Source of the DNA: Clostridiales bacterium
GTDB taxonomy: Bacteria > Bacillota > Clostridia > Lachnospirales > Lachnospiraceae
Assembly (NCBI GenBank): GCA_023663185.1
Contig: JAMPHY010000001.1
Coordinates: forward strand, 1 to 42,489
DNA: 42,489 bases
Direction: 5' to 3'
Part shown: in pieces, positions 8,612-15,745 of the stretch
How the letters are laid out: each line of letters opens with the position of its first letter
Position numbering within the stretch: position 1 is the first letter of the stretch
Program-made: the position numbers and the translations under genes
The notes under the pieces: generated by a model
Databases searched by the model: none
Told to the model about the DNA's origin: nothing
What the model saw: only the letters and a program-made list of their open reading frames with translations

Positions 8612-8647
8612 ATTATACTATATCCATAACGCTTTCGCGCCATGCAA
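8612..8647 (-). promoter_or_regulatory. Possible internal promoter before the glycyl-radical subunit gene
   Basis: On the minus strand a consensus -10 TATAAT (8612-8617) lies upstream of the 80-aa gene. The best -35-like hexamer, TTGCAT (8642-8647), is 24 nt away, too far; an alternative -10 TATAGT (8617-8622) gives 19 nt. Weak candidate that could supply extra glycyl-radical subunit. Confidence 0.3.
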
Positions 8648-8653
8648 AAGAGC

Positions 8654-8857
8654 TTAATGAAAATCGTCTAACCCCTGTTCCAGAGTCGGTACGCTGCAGG
8701 CAAGAGGGGTTCTGGAGCAATCCGTACATCCCATAGTCTGCACATCTTTAGAATTATTGGACTTCTCATCAACATTGACATTCACGTGTCCGACGCCCTG
8801 CGCCATACCGGAATCCAACATTTTAACAAAGTCGTCAATCATCTGCTTTTCATCCAT
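8654..8857 (-). CDS. Small Cys-containing protein resembling the start of the PFL glycyl-radical domain
   Basis: A 67-aa protein encoded between the PFL core and the glycyl-radical subunit. Residues 7-29 align without gaps to residues 8-30 of the 80-aa radical subunit, with 10 of 23 identical, including LD and HxNVNV. After that the two diverge: instead of the YPQL and RVSGY segments this protein has C44-x2-C47-x6-C54 (GCTDCSRTPLAC) and an acidic tail, and it has no radical glycine. Start ATG 8857 has GGAGGG 6 nt upstream. I do not recognise a named family. A mimic that occupies the radical-domain socket of the core, or a redox or metal-binding accessory subunit, is inference. Confidence 0.8.
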   Translation of the reverse strand: MDEKQMIDDFVKMLDSGMAQGVGHVNVNVDEKSNNSKDVQTMGCTDCSRTPLACSVPTLEQGLDDFH

Positions 8858-8897
8858 TATAATCCCTCCATTCTGCAATATATGCTCTTTTGTCTTT

Positions 8898-10937
8898 TTA
8901 TTTGCTAAGATCTACCTCGATATCTCCTGCGAATACCTGATCTTCTTTACCAAGAGCGCCCGGAATGATGGTAAATGTATTAGAAATACCGTCCTGAGCA
9001 TCCTTGAATGGAAGCTTAGATACTGAAGATAAGGAAGCTACTGCACCGTGGGTATCACGTCCATGCATCGGGTTAGCGCCCGGAGCAAACGGCTGTCCTT
9101 TTCTACGTCCGTCAGGAGTATTACCTGTAGCCTTTCCATAAGTTACGTTAGACGTAATTGTAAGGATAGAGGTTGTAGGAACACCGTTTCTGTAGGTATG
9201 ATGTCTTCTGATAGCAGTCATGAATTTATGAACTACTTCCTGCGCGATAGAGTCTACGCGGTCATCATCATTACCATATTTCGGGAAGTCGCCGGTTGTC
9301 TTGAAGTCAACGATAATGCCGTCTTCATCTCTAATCGGCTCAACCTTAGCATATTTGATTGCTGATAATGAGTCAGCTACGATGGACAGACCTGCAACGC
9401 CTGTTGCGAAGTAACGCTTAACGTCTCTGTCATGAAGAGCCATTTCTGCTCTCTCGTAGCAGTATTTATCGTGCATATAGTGGATAATGTTCAGAGTATT
9501 TACATATACGTCTGCCTGCCACTCCATCATATCCATGAATTTGTCATATACGTCATCATAGTCAAGTACGTCGCCGACAACAGCACGATACTTAGGACCA
9601 ACCTGTTTCTTGGTAACTTCGTCAACACCGCCGTTTAATGCGTATAACAGACATTTAGCAAGGTTAGCACGAGCGCCGAAGAACTGCATTTCTTTACCAA
9701 TTACCATTGAAGATACGCAGCATGCAATACCATAATCGTCGCCATGTGTAACTCTCATAAGGTCATCATTCTCATACTGGATAGAAGAGGTCTGGATAGA
9801 CATCTTAGCGCAGTATTTCTTCCAGTTTTCAGGAAGTCTGGTAGACCATAATACTGTCAGGTTAGGCTCCGGAGAAGGTCCGAGGTTAGTAAGTGTGTGC
9901 AGATAACGGAAGCTCATCTTAGTTACTAACGGACGTCCGTCAACGCCAACACCACCCAGAGATTCAGTTACCCATACAGGATCGCCTGCAAAAATCTGAT
10001 TGTATTCAGGTGTACGTGCGAATTTGATGCAGCGCAGCTTCATAATGAAGTGGTCAACAAATTCCTGAATTTCTTCTTCTGTAAATGTTCCGTTAGCTAA
10101 ATCTCTTTCTGCATAGCAGTCAAGGAATGTAGAAGTACGTCCGAGGGACATAGCAGCTCCGTTCTGCTCTTTTACTGCACAGAGATAACCGAAGTAAGTA
10201 GCCTGAATAGCTTCCTGAACATTTGATGCCGGCTTAGAAATATCGCAGCCGTAAGAAGCAGCCATTTCTTTCATCATCTTAAGAGCTACCATCTGCTCTG
10301 AAATCTCTTCACGAAGACGGATTACATCGTCTGTCATAACACGTCCGGTAGAATCCTTCTGAGCCTGTTTGTCTTCAATCAGATAATCGATACCATACAG
10401 TGCTACACGTCTGTAATCGCCAATGATACGGCCACGACCGTAAGCATCAGGAAGACCTGTGATGATATGGGAAGAACGACAAGCTCTCATTTCCTGATTG
10501 TAAGCATCGAAACAGCCTGCGTTGTGTGTTTTTCTGTGTGTGGAGAAGAACTCGCTGATTTCAGGATCAACTTCATATCCGTTATCGGAGCATGCCTTCT
10601 CTGCCATTCTGATACCGCCGTAAGGCTGGAGTGAACGCTTGAAAGGTTTGTCTGTCTGGAAACCAACAATTTTCTCTTTGCTCTTGTCCAGATAACCGGG
10701 ACCGTGAGATGTGATTGTGGATACAACCTTAGTATCCATATCAAGTACGCCGCCGGCTTCACGCTCTTGCTTCTGTAAATCAAGAACCTGTGCCCATAAG
10801 TCTTTTGTGTTCTGTGTAGGCTCAGCTAAGAATGACTCATCGCCATCATACGGATGATAATTTCTCTGAATGAAGTCGCGCACATTAACTTCACTGTCCC
10901 ATTTGCCGCCTACAAAATCTTTCCATTCTGGTCTCAT
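8898..10937 (-). CDS. pflB: Pyruvate formate-lyase catalytic core lacking the glycyl-radical domain
   Basis: Converts pyruvate and CoA to acetyl-CoA and formate. The 679-aa product follows E. coli PflB from the N-terminus ([19 protein letters not shown]) through the active-site pair C406-C407 (IACCVS) to [20 protein letters not shown]. It then stops at a genuine TAA (8898-8900), where usual PFLs of about 740-760 aa continue for some 70 residues into the glycyl-radical domain. That domain is encoded separately at 8336-8578. Start ATG 10937 is supported by AGGAGG at 10948-10953 and by conserved RPEWKDF; the longer in-frame extension to 10985 has no such support. It is the first gene of the operon behind a near-consensus promoter. 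Confidence 0.93.
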   Translation of the reverse strand: MRPEWKDFVGGKWDSEVNVRDFIQRNYHPYDGDESFLAEPTQNTKDLWAQVLDLQKQEREAGGVLDMDTKVVSTITSHGPGYLDKSKEKIVGFQTDKPFKRSLQPYGGIRMAEKACSDNGYEVDPEISEFFSTHRKTHNAGCFDAYNQEMRACRSSHIITGLPDAYGRGRIIGDYRRVALYGIDYLIEDKQAQKDSTGRVMTDDVIRLREEISEQMVALKMMKEMAASYGCDISKPASNVQEAIQATYFGYLCAVKEQNGAAMSLGRTSTFLDCYAERDLANGTFTEEEIQEFVDHFIMKLRCIKFARTPEYNQIFAGDPVWVTESLGGVGVDGRPLVTKMSFRYLHTLTNLGPSPEPNLTVLWSTRLPENWKKYCAKMSIQTSSIQYENDDLMRVTHGDDYGIACCVSSMVIGKEMQFFGARANLAKCLLYALNGGVDEVTKKQVGPKYRAVVGDVLDYDDVYDKFMDMMEWQADVYVNTLNIIHYMHDKYCYERAEMALHDRDVKRYFATGVAGLSIVADSLSAIKYAKVEPIRDEDGIIVDFKTTGDFPKYGNDDDRVDSIAQEVVHKFMTAIRRHHTYRNGVPTTSILTITSNVTYGKATGNTPDGRRKGQPFAPGANPMHGRDTHGAVASLSSVSKLPFKDAQDGISNTFTIIPGALGKEDQVFAGDIEVDLSK

Positions 10938-10980
10938 TTTGAAATAACCTCCTATTTTAAAAATTTTTGAAAATATATTG

Positions 10981-10993
10981 AGCACCTAGTGCT
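10981..10993. repeat. Small palindrome in the pflB leader
   Basis: AGCAC-CTA-GTGCT, a perfect 5-bp inverted repeat about 20 nt downstream of the expected transcription start of pflB. It could be an operator or a short 5' stabilising hairpin; no regulator is identified. Confidence 0.4.
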
Positions 10994-11017
10994 TTAATAT
11001 GTTTCCCCAGTAAAATT

Positions 11018-11046
11018 ATTATATTTAAAAGATGGAGCCTAGTCAA
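11018..11046 (-). promoter_or_regulatory. Promoter of the pfl operon
   Basis: On the minus strand TTGACT (11041-11046), exactly 17 nt, TATAAT (11018-11023). This is the strongest-looking promoter in the window and gives a leader of about 75 nt before pflB. Confidence 0.8.
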
Positions 11047-11129
11047 GTCAGGCAATGTACTTTTTCGCATACAAAATTAGATTTTTAATGTAAAATTTTG
11101 TGAAATATGCCATAAAGTTTTTGAAAGTC

Positions 11130-11158
11130 TTGCAGTAATTTATCTTTCAGATTATACT
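11130..11158 (+). promoter_or_regulatory. Promoter of the DUF1858 gene
   Basis: TTGCAG (11130-11135), 17 nt, TATACT (11153-11158), diverging from the pfl promoter. The -10 lies in the first of two abutting 22-bp direct repeats. Confidence 0.6.
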
Positions 11159-11190
11159 ATATAAAAATTCAGATATACTATATAAAAAAT
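11147..11190 (+). repeat. Two abutting 22-bp imperfect direct repeats
   Basis: Unit 1 is 11147-11168 and unit 2 is 11169-11190. Both read TCAGAT, then TATACTATATAAAAA, differing by a one-base shift in T and A runs. The duplication copies the -10 element TATACT and lies directly before the SD of the DUF1858 gene. Confidence 0.7.
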
Positions 11191-11206
11191 GCGGAGGTAT
11201 AAAATT

Positions 11207-11398
11207 ATGGCAGAGATTACTAAGGAAATGACAATCGGCGAAATTTTAAGGGTTAATCCTGATGTTGCGCCTGTTTTAATGAACGCAGGAATGCACTGTT
11301 TAGGCTGCCCTTCAGCACAGGGAGAGTCGTTAGAGGAAGCGGCTATGGTGCATGGAATGGACATTGATGATTTGATGGCAAAAATTGAGGCGCTCTAA
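11207..11398 (+). CDS. DUF1858 domain protein
   Basis: A 63-aa protein consisting of a single DUF1858 domain: [21 protein letters not shown] followed by a C31-x2-C34 pair ([17 protein letters not shown]). Such domains appear alone or next to redox and Fe-S proteins in anaerobes; their function is not settled. The CxxC pair could bind metal or do thiol chemistry. The ATG at 11207 has GGAGGT at 11193-11198. It diverges from the pfl operon across a shared promoter region, which suggests co-regulation with anaerobic metabolism but does not prove it. Confidence 0.8.
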   Translation: MAEITKEMTIGEILRVNPDVAPVLMNAGMHCLGCPSAQGESLEEAAMVHGMDIDDLMAKIEAL

Positions 11399-11415
11399 GG
11401 GGCGCCTCAAATATT
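11385..11415. terminator. Bidirectional terminator shared by DUF1858 and mecA genes
   Basis: Perfect 9-bp GC-rich stem TTGAGGCGC (11385-11393) / GCGCCTCAA (11402-11410). It overlaps the 3' end of the plus-strand gene and the stop codon of the minus-strand gene, so the two convergent genes share one hairpin. Confidence 0.8.
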
Positions 11416-12165
11416 TGCTAATGACTGTATTGCTTTATTTTTGATAATCGGTTCGCAATGCTCTTCTAAATAGGACTCCACAGCAGATGATGAAGGCTCC
11501 AAATGCCCGTATTCAGAGAGTGTATTGCATAGACGATGGTAAGTTGAAGCAAGCTGCCCCGAAGGGTTGACTATCAACAGATACATACCGTCGTCCGCCC
11601 TTTTATATAACGAACTCAGACCTTTGTAGAAGGTATTGGCAATATGAGCGAAGCGTATTATTTCATAGATTGAATCGAATGAAAAAATGCGGCTTGAATA
11701 CGGTTTTAAGGCACCCTCCTGCACAGGCGTATTGTGAGTTATGCCTGTGTCCATAGCCGCAGACGATTTGCTCTGACGGTCAATCCTGCGCAGCATATCT
11801 AACATTTCATCGGTGCTTTCCGATAAAGCGTCAATGATTTCGGAATCTTCATCGTCATCATCGCCATCATCGTGAACGGAAGGAGCAAATTTGGAAAAGC
11901 GCGTATCCAGCTCTTCCGGATCTTCCACTTTCGTTATAATCAGCACAATACATTCGGCGTTCAGCGGTATTGCCTCTATCATAAGAGGAATGTCTTCCGC
12001 TTCAAAGCCAAATTCATAAGCCGCCTGCTGCATCATATCGCGGAACAGGGTTTTTGCTTTTTCCGTACCGTATGCCAGTTCGCTTATTTTCAATTCCCGG
12101 TCTGCAAGGTCCTCCCTTGTCAGTGTGCAGCGGATTTGGTGTTCATTTACTTTTTCTATTTTCAT
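11407..12165 (-). CDS. mecA: Adaptor protein MecA
   Basis: MecA delivers substrates to the ClpCP protease; in Bacillus it targets the competence regulator ComK and also helps ClpC assemble. The 252-aa product has the family N-terminus (MKIEKVNEHQIRCTLTREDL), a central acidic and disordered linker (DDGDDDDEDSE, about residues 98-108), and a C-terminal ClpC-binding domain (FSFDSIYEIIRFAH). It is a single-gene unit with its own promoter. The substrate in this organism is unknown. Confidence 0.85.
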   Translation of the reverse strand: MKIEKVNEHQIRCTLTREDLADRELKISELAYGTEKAKTLFRDMMQQAAYEFGFEAEDIPLMIEAIPLNAECIVLIITKVEDPEELDTRFSKFAPSVHDDGDDDDEDSEIIDALSESTDEMLDMLRRIDRQSKSSAAMDTGITHNTPVQEGALKPYSSRIFSFDSIYEIIRFAHIANTFYKGLSSLYKRADDGMYLLIVNPSGQLASTYHRLCNTLSEYGHLEPSSSAVESYLEEHCEPIIKNKAIQSLANI

Positions 12166-12175
12166 AATAATCCCT

Positions 12176-12216
12176 CATTCTTACTATCACATTCTAACTA
12201 TCACATTCTTACTAAT
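12176..12216. repeat. 14-bp tandem repeat upstream of mecA
   Basis: Units CATTCTTACTATCA (12176-12189) and CATTCTAACTATCA (12190-12203), then a partial third copy (12204-12216). It is transcribed as part of the mecA leader, just upstream of its SD. Confidence 0.75.
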
Positions 12217-12278
12217 AAGATACTGATACTCTAAAGTTATGTGAATAGTTTGTGCAAAAGGTATTTTCTGCTCTTCAT

Positions 12279-12305
12279 ATTATACTTTGTGCAGATTTAA
12301 GTCAA
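12279..12305 (-). promoter_or_regulatory. Probable mecA promoter
   Basis: On the minus strand TTGACT (12300-12305) and TATAAT (12279-12284). Spacing is 15 nt; shifting the -10 by two bases gives TAATAT at 17 nt. Confidence 0.5.
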
Positions 12306-12364
12306 TAGTATGACATAACTCTTTAAAAAAATTTAATAAATTTTATATTATTCCAAAAATTTAC

Positions 12365-12393
12365 TTGATTCTTTGTCAAACTTTGTATATAAT
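12365..12393 (+). promoter_or_regulatory. Promoter pointing into the intergenic region
   Basis: TTGATT (12365-12370), 17 nt, TATAAT (12388-12393). No recognised gene lies directly downstream for 500 bp, so the transcript is unexplained. Confidence 0.55.
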
Positions 12394-12865
12394 AAATAAG
12401 AGATGTCTCCCGACAATCAGTTCAGGAAGGAGGCAATGCAAAATTTAATAAAGAAATCTGTTTCTTATACAATTATATAATTTTTAAGATTATATATACA
12501 TCTATATAGTATGAGAAAGTCTTACAGGCTTATGTGCCTAATCGTAGAATAATTTTTTTCATTCGCTATTTTCACAATTATAATTCACAAGGATTGAAAA
12601 GGTTATACAGTTATTTTTATTTTTTTGAGCATGTCGGAAACATCTTACAGATTACAACACACGTTTTTAAGCGGTTTTTGAATTTTGTCATATTTTGGAT
12701 AAACTGTCACTGTATGTTATTAATGTCACAAAATCCTTTTGGAATTTAAGCGGTTTTCACAGAATATGGTTAGACTGTAGTTTTGCGGAGATAATAAATA
12801 TATTGTGAAGTCCCCGCTTCTTACCGTTATTTCGCAAAAACAGTCAAAAAAAGTAAAAAATCATA

Positions 12866-12894
12866 ATGACGTTGCGCTTATAGTCTGTTATAAT
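12866..12894 (+). promoter_or_regulatory. Promoter of the GH18 gene
   Basis: ATGACG (12866-12871), 17 nt, TATAAT (12889-12894) with an extended -10 (TGTTATAAT). Starts about 20 nt upstream of the ATG. Confidence 0.55.
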
Positions 12895-12921
12895 AAGGAC
12901 GATTAGAAAGGAGCTGGATAG

Positions 12922-14619
12922 ATGAAAAAGATAATTCCGGCGCTGATTGCAATCGTCCTTATTTTTATTGTTGTGGCGGTGGCTTTCGGTGCAAACATAA
13001 TGGAAAAATATTCATATTCGGACGAGCGCGCTGACTTAGAGGAATACTTTGAAATTACGGGGGCGGACGACGTGCCGATTATTCTTCAGGACGAACGGAT
13101 AGCGGAACATGCAAAAATATGGGATAACGTATGTTATTTTGATTTTGATACAGTGCACAAGTATTTTAACGATAGATTTTATGAAGATAAGATTGAACAG
13201 CTTCTTATATATACGACGCCTGATACCATTATACGTACGCAGATAGGCACATCGTCTTGTCAAACAGGCGATGGGGAGTATGAAGATTTAGGCTATGTTA
13301 TTTCCAGATATGACGGGGACGTGCTTTATGTAGCGGCTGACTATGTTAGGCAGTATGCTAATTTTTCATATGAGCTTTTTACCGAGCCGTATCATATGCA
13401 GGTCTATACACAGTGGGACGAAAGGCAGGTAGCTGATATTACGAAAGATACGCAGGTGCGATATCAGGGCGGCATTAAAAGCGATATCCTGACAGACGTA
13501 TCCGAGGGTGATACTGTTATCGTGCTGGAAGAAATGGAAACATGGACTAAGGTAAAGACAAGCGACTCCTATATCGGATATGTGGAAAATAAGAGGCTTA
13601 CGGAGAAGCGCAGCGAGACTCCTGCGCCTGTGACGGATTACGTCGAGCCGGAGTATGCAAGTATTTCAAAGGATTATAAGATTAATCTGGCGTGGCATGC
13701 CGTATATGGACTTGCGGATAACGATAAATTGAAAGATATGCTTGCTTCGACTAAGAGCGTCAATACTATTTCTCCTACGTGGTTTGTATTAACAGGCGTT
13801 GAAGGCGATTATACCAGTTTAGCTTCTTATGATTATGTGGACGCTGCGCATGGAATGGGCTTGGAGGTATGGGCGCTTATAAGTAATATATCCGAAACGG
13901 AAACGATAGATATGTATACGCTTCTTTCCCGTACATCTTCAAGAACCAAATTGATAGACAATCTTATTAACACGGCATTGGAATATGATTTGGACGGTAT
14001 TAACATTGACTTTGAGAGCATAAGCGAGGCTGCGGGCGAAGGTTTTATTGAATTTATCAGGGAGCTTTCCATACCGTGCAGGGCAAACGGAATAGTTTTG
14101 TCGGTAGATAACTATGTGCCTAAGGGATACAATAACCATTATCATAGAAAAGAACAGGGCGTAGTAGCCGACTATGTAATTATAATGGGCTATGATGAAC
14201 ATCATGGAAATAGTGAAGAGGCGGGCTCTGTAGCGTCGATTGATTATGTGGAAGACGGTATTGCCAAGACGGTTGAAGAGGTTCCGGCAAATAAGGTTAT
14301 CAATGCGATTCCGTTCTATACAAGAATTTGGGAGACAAACGGCGGTACTTTAAGTAGTCAGGCAGTCGGCATGGGAATTGCAGATGAATATGTGGATAAT
14401 CATTCTATTGAAATAAAGTGGGACGAAGAGACCTGTCAGAATTATGGCGAGTATCAGTCGGAAAACAGCTATATCCAGATATGGCTGGAGGACGCAGACT
14501 CTATTCAGGTCAAGCTTACTATTATGGACAAGTATAATATAGCGGGCGTGGCGGAGTGGAGACTCGGCTTGGAAGAAGCTTATGTATGGGAGACGATAGA
14601 GGAGTATGTGAATAAATAA
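12922..14619 (+). CDS. Glycoside hydrolase family 18 protein with SH3 domain, cell-wall or spore associated
   Basis: A 565-aa extracytoplasmic enzyme. It has an N-terminal membrane or signal helix (about 4-25), a region of unknown fold (about 30-160), a bacterial SH3-like domain (about 175-230, with SEGDTVIVLEEMETWTKVK) and a C-terminal GH18 barrel. The catalytic DxxDxDxE motif is D358-G-I-N-I-D363-F-E365. GH18 enzymes cleave beta-1,4-GlcNAc bonds; this arrangement resembles YaaH/YdhD-type spore peptidoglycan hydrolases. AAAGGAG precedes the start. Role in spores rather than vegetative wall is inference. Confidence 0.85.
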   Translation: MKKIIPALIAIVLIFIVVAVAFGANIMEKYSYSDERADLEEYFEITGADDVPIILQDERIAEHAKIWDNVCYFDFDTVHKYFNDRFYEDKIEQLLIYTTPDTIIRTQIGTSSCQTGDGEYEDLGYVISRYDGDVLYVAADYVRQYANFSYELFTEPYHMQVYTQWDERQVADITKDTQVRYQGGIKSDILTDVSEGDTVIVLEEMETWTKVKTSDSYIGYVENKRLTEKRSETPAPVTDYVEPEYASISKDYKINLAWHAVYGLADNDKLKDMLASTKSVNTISPTWFVLTGVEGDYTSLASYDYVDAAHGMGLEVWALISNISETETIDMYTLLSRTSSRTKLIDNLINTALEYDLDGINIDFESISEAAGEGFIEFIRELSIPCRANGIVLSVDNYVPKGYNNHYHRKEQGVVADYVIIMGYDEHHGNSEEAGSVASIDYVEDGIAKTVEEVPANKVINAIPFYTRIWETNGGTLSSQAVGMGIADEYVDNHSIEIKWDEETCQNYGEYQSENSYIQIWLEDADSIQVKLTIMDKYNIAGVAEWRLGLEEAYVWETIEEYVNK

Positions 14620-14646
14620 CATGTGATATTTAGCGCTGCTAGTCAC

Positions 14647-14732
14647 GGGTTTAGCCGAAATAAACAACCTAAGGAGTTCCATGCCTGAAAAGCGGTAAGT
14701 CACTCCTTAGGTTGTTTATTTCAACTAAACCC
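14647..14732. repeat. 86-bp palindrome
   Basis: Core arms 14657-14677 and 14702-14722 are 21 bp and perfect (GAAATAAACAACCTAAGGAGT and its complement shown at the right arm ACTCCTTAGG...). Beyond a 2x2 internal loop the outer arms GGGTTTAG (14647-14654) and CTAAACCC (14725-14732) also pair. The loop is 24 nt. No T run follows, so it is not a standard terminator. Confidence 0.9.
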
Positions 14733-14768
14733 TGGGTACTGAATCGTAGAATTATTCACAGCATCGAG

Positions 14769-14907
14769 GCGACATGAATTCATATGCTTCCTTTTGAGGT
14801 CCTTGTAAAACGCCGGTACTTAGCGAGGTGTTTTCGAGCTTAGTACCGTTGCGATTTTACACGGAGCGGGAGCGCGCCTCAAGAGGAAGCATATGAGTTC
14901 ATGTCGC
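14769..14907 (+). repeat. 139-bp composite palindrome
   Basis: Outer arms 14769-14799 and 14877-14907 are 31 nt and differ at two positions; both are U-G pairs if read as plus-strand RNA. A nested hairpin (14804-14861) pairs TGTAAAA with TTTTACA and CGGTACT with AGTACCG. Size and nesting fit a dispersed palindromic element or a structured RNA rather than a terminator. Confidence 0.85.
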
Positions 14908-14926
14908 ATTTACCTGTAAGTTGGTA

Positions 14927-14955
14927 TTTACACCTAAATTTTAAGATTGGATAAG
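14927..14955 (+). promoter_or_regulatory. Possible tcdA promoter
   Basis: TTTACA (14927-14932), 17 nt, GATAAG (14950-14955). Weak match, 14 nt before the tcdA ATG. Confidence 0.3.
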
Positions 14956-14969
14956 AATGGAGGACTATT

Positions 14970-15656
14970 ATGTCAGATAGGTTTATCAGGACGGAAATGC
15001 TGTTAGGTGGGGGAGCCATGCTTAAGCTTAAGAATGCGCATGTCGCCATATTTGGTATCGGCGGAGTGGGCGGATATATAACTGAGGCGCTTGCAAGAAG
15101 CGGCGTTGGACATTTTGATTTGATAGATAACGATAAAGTCTGTATGTCTAACCTTAACAGGCAGATTATTGCTACGGAAGAGACGCTTGATAAATATAAA
15201 ACAGATGTGATGAAGGAGAGGATTCTGTCGATTAATCCGGAAGCGGAAGTGAATGTATATAAATGCTTTTATCTGCCGGAGAATGCAGACCAGATTGATA
15301 TCAGGTGTTATTCTTATGTGGCGGACGCTATAGATACGGTAACGGCTAAAATAGAGTTGATTGTGCGGGCTAAAGAAGCTGGCGTACCGATTATCAGCAG
15401 CATGGGTACAGGCAATAAACTCAACCCTACGATGCTTGAGATTGCCGACATTTATGAAACCTCAGTATGTCCATTGGCAAAGGTAATGAGGAGAGAGCTG
15501 CGTAAGAGGGGGATTGAGAGTTTGAAGGTATTATATTCTAAAGAGGAACCGTTAAAAGTATCCGCAGGCGGTTCTACTCCGGGCAGCGTTTCTTTTGTGC
15601 CGTCGGCAGCGGGGCTGATTATCGCTTCGGAAATAGTTAAGGACATTATAAAATAA
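14970..15656 (+). CDS. tcdA: tRNA threonylcarbamoyladenosine dehydratase (ThiF/E1-like)
   Basis: ATP-dependent enzyme that cyclises t6A to ct6A at position 37 of ANN-decoding tRNAs. The 228-aa product starts DRFIRTEMLLG, carries the nucleotide-binding GIGGVGGY near residue 30 and the adenylation pattern IDNDKVCMSNLNRQI, and ends with the TcdA-type GSTPGSVSFVPSAAGL. GGAGGA precedes ATG 14970. Other ThiF-like activities are possible, but length and C-terminal motif favour TcdA. Proximity to the Fe-S genes is notable, since E. coli csdL (tcdA) sits beside csdA-csdE. Confidence 0.88.
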   Translation: MSDRFIRTEMLLGGGAMLKLKNAHVAIFGIGGVGGYITEALARSGVGHFDLIDNDKVCMSNLNRQIIATEETLDKYKTDVMKERILSINPEAEVNVYKCFYLPENADQIDIRCYSYVADAIDTVTAKIELIVRAKEAGVPIISSMGTGNKLNPTMLEIADIYETSVCPLAKVMRRELRKRGIESLKVLYSKEEPLKVSAGGSTPGSVSFVPSAAGLIIASEIVKDIIK

Positions 15657-15672
15657 AAATTTAAAATGACAG

Positions 15673-15702
15673 TTGACTTTTTTTATAAGATAGAATTATA
15701 AT
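15673..15702 (+). promoter_or_regulatory. Promoter of the Fe-S assembly operon
   Basis: TTGACT (15673-15678), 18 nt, TATAAT (15697-15702). It precedes the Rrf2-type regulator gene, so autoregulation at this site is likely by analogy with IscR. Confidence 0.7.
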
Positions 15703-15745
15703 ATAATTCATACAGGAAAACTATGAAAAGGAGTAGACTGTTGAT

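Larger units (their letters stand above)
12166..12921. other. 755-bp AT-rich intergenic region
   Basis: Between mecA (-) and the GH18 gene (+). It holds, in order, a three-copy 14-bp repeat (12176-12216), the mecA promoter, an outward plus-strand promoter (12365-12393), a possible 25-aa peptide frame (12403-12480), a T7 run at 12543-12549, a 13-bp direct repeat TTTAAGCGGTTTT (near 12666 and 12746) and the GH18 promoter. The one longer reading frame (12534-12749) has no binding site and low-complexity composition, so I do not call it. An unrecognised small RNA is possible. Confidence 0.5.
14620..14969. other. 350-bp gap filled by two large palindromes
   Basis: No gene is seen. Most of the gap consists of an 86-bp hairpin (14647-14732) and a 139-bp composite hairpin (14769-14907), with about 35 bp between them and the tcdA promoter and SD after them. 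Confidence 0.85.

Noticed and set aside
8858-8900. Programmed frameshift or readthrough joining the PFL core to the radical domain
   Set aside because: A complete gene with its own SD lies between the two parts, the radical subunit has its own strong SD and ATG, and no slippery site or hairpin is seen at the core's stop codon.
12534-12749. 71-aa reading frame in the intergenic region
   Set aside because: No ribosome binding site, very aromatic low-complexity sequence from AT-rich DNA, and no recognisable domain.
14647-14907. Palindromes as rho-independent terminators of the GH18 gene
   Set aside because: Neither is followed by a T run and both are far longer than normal terminators.
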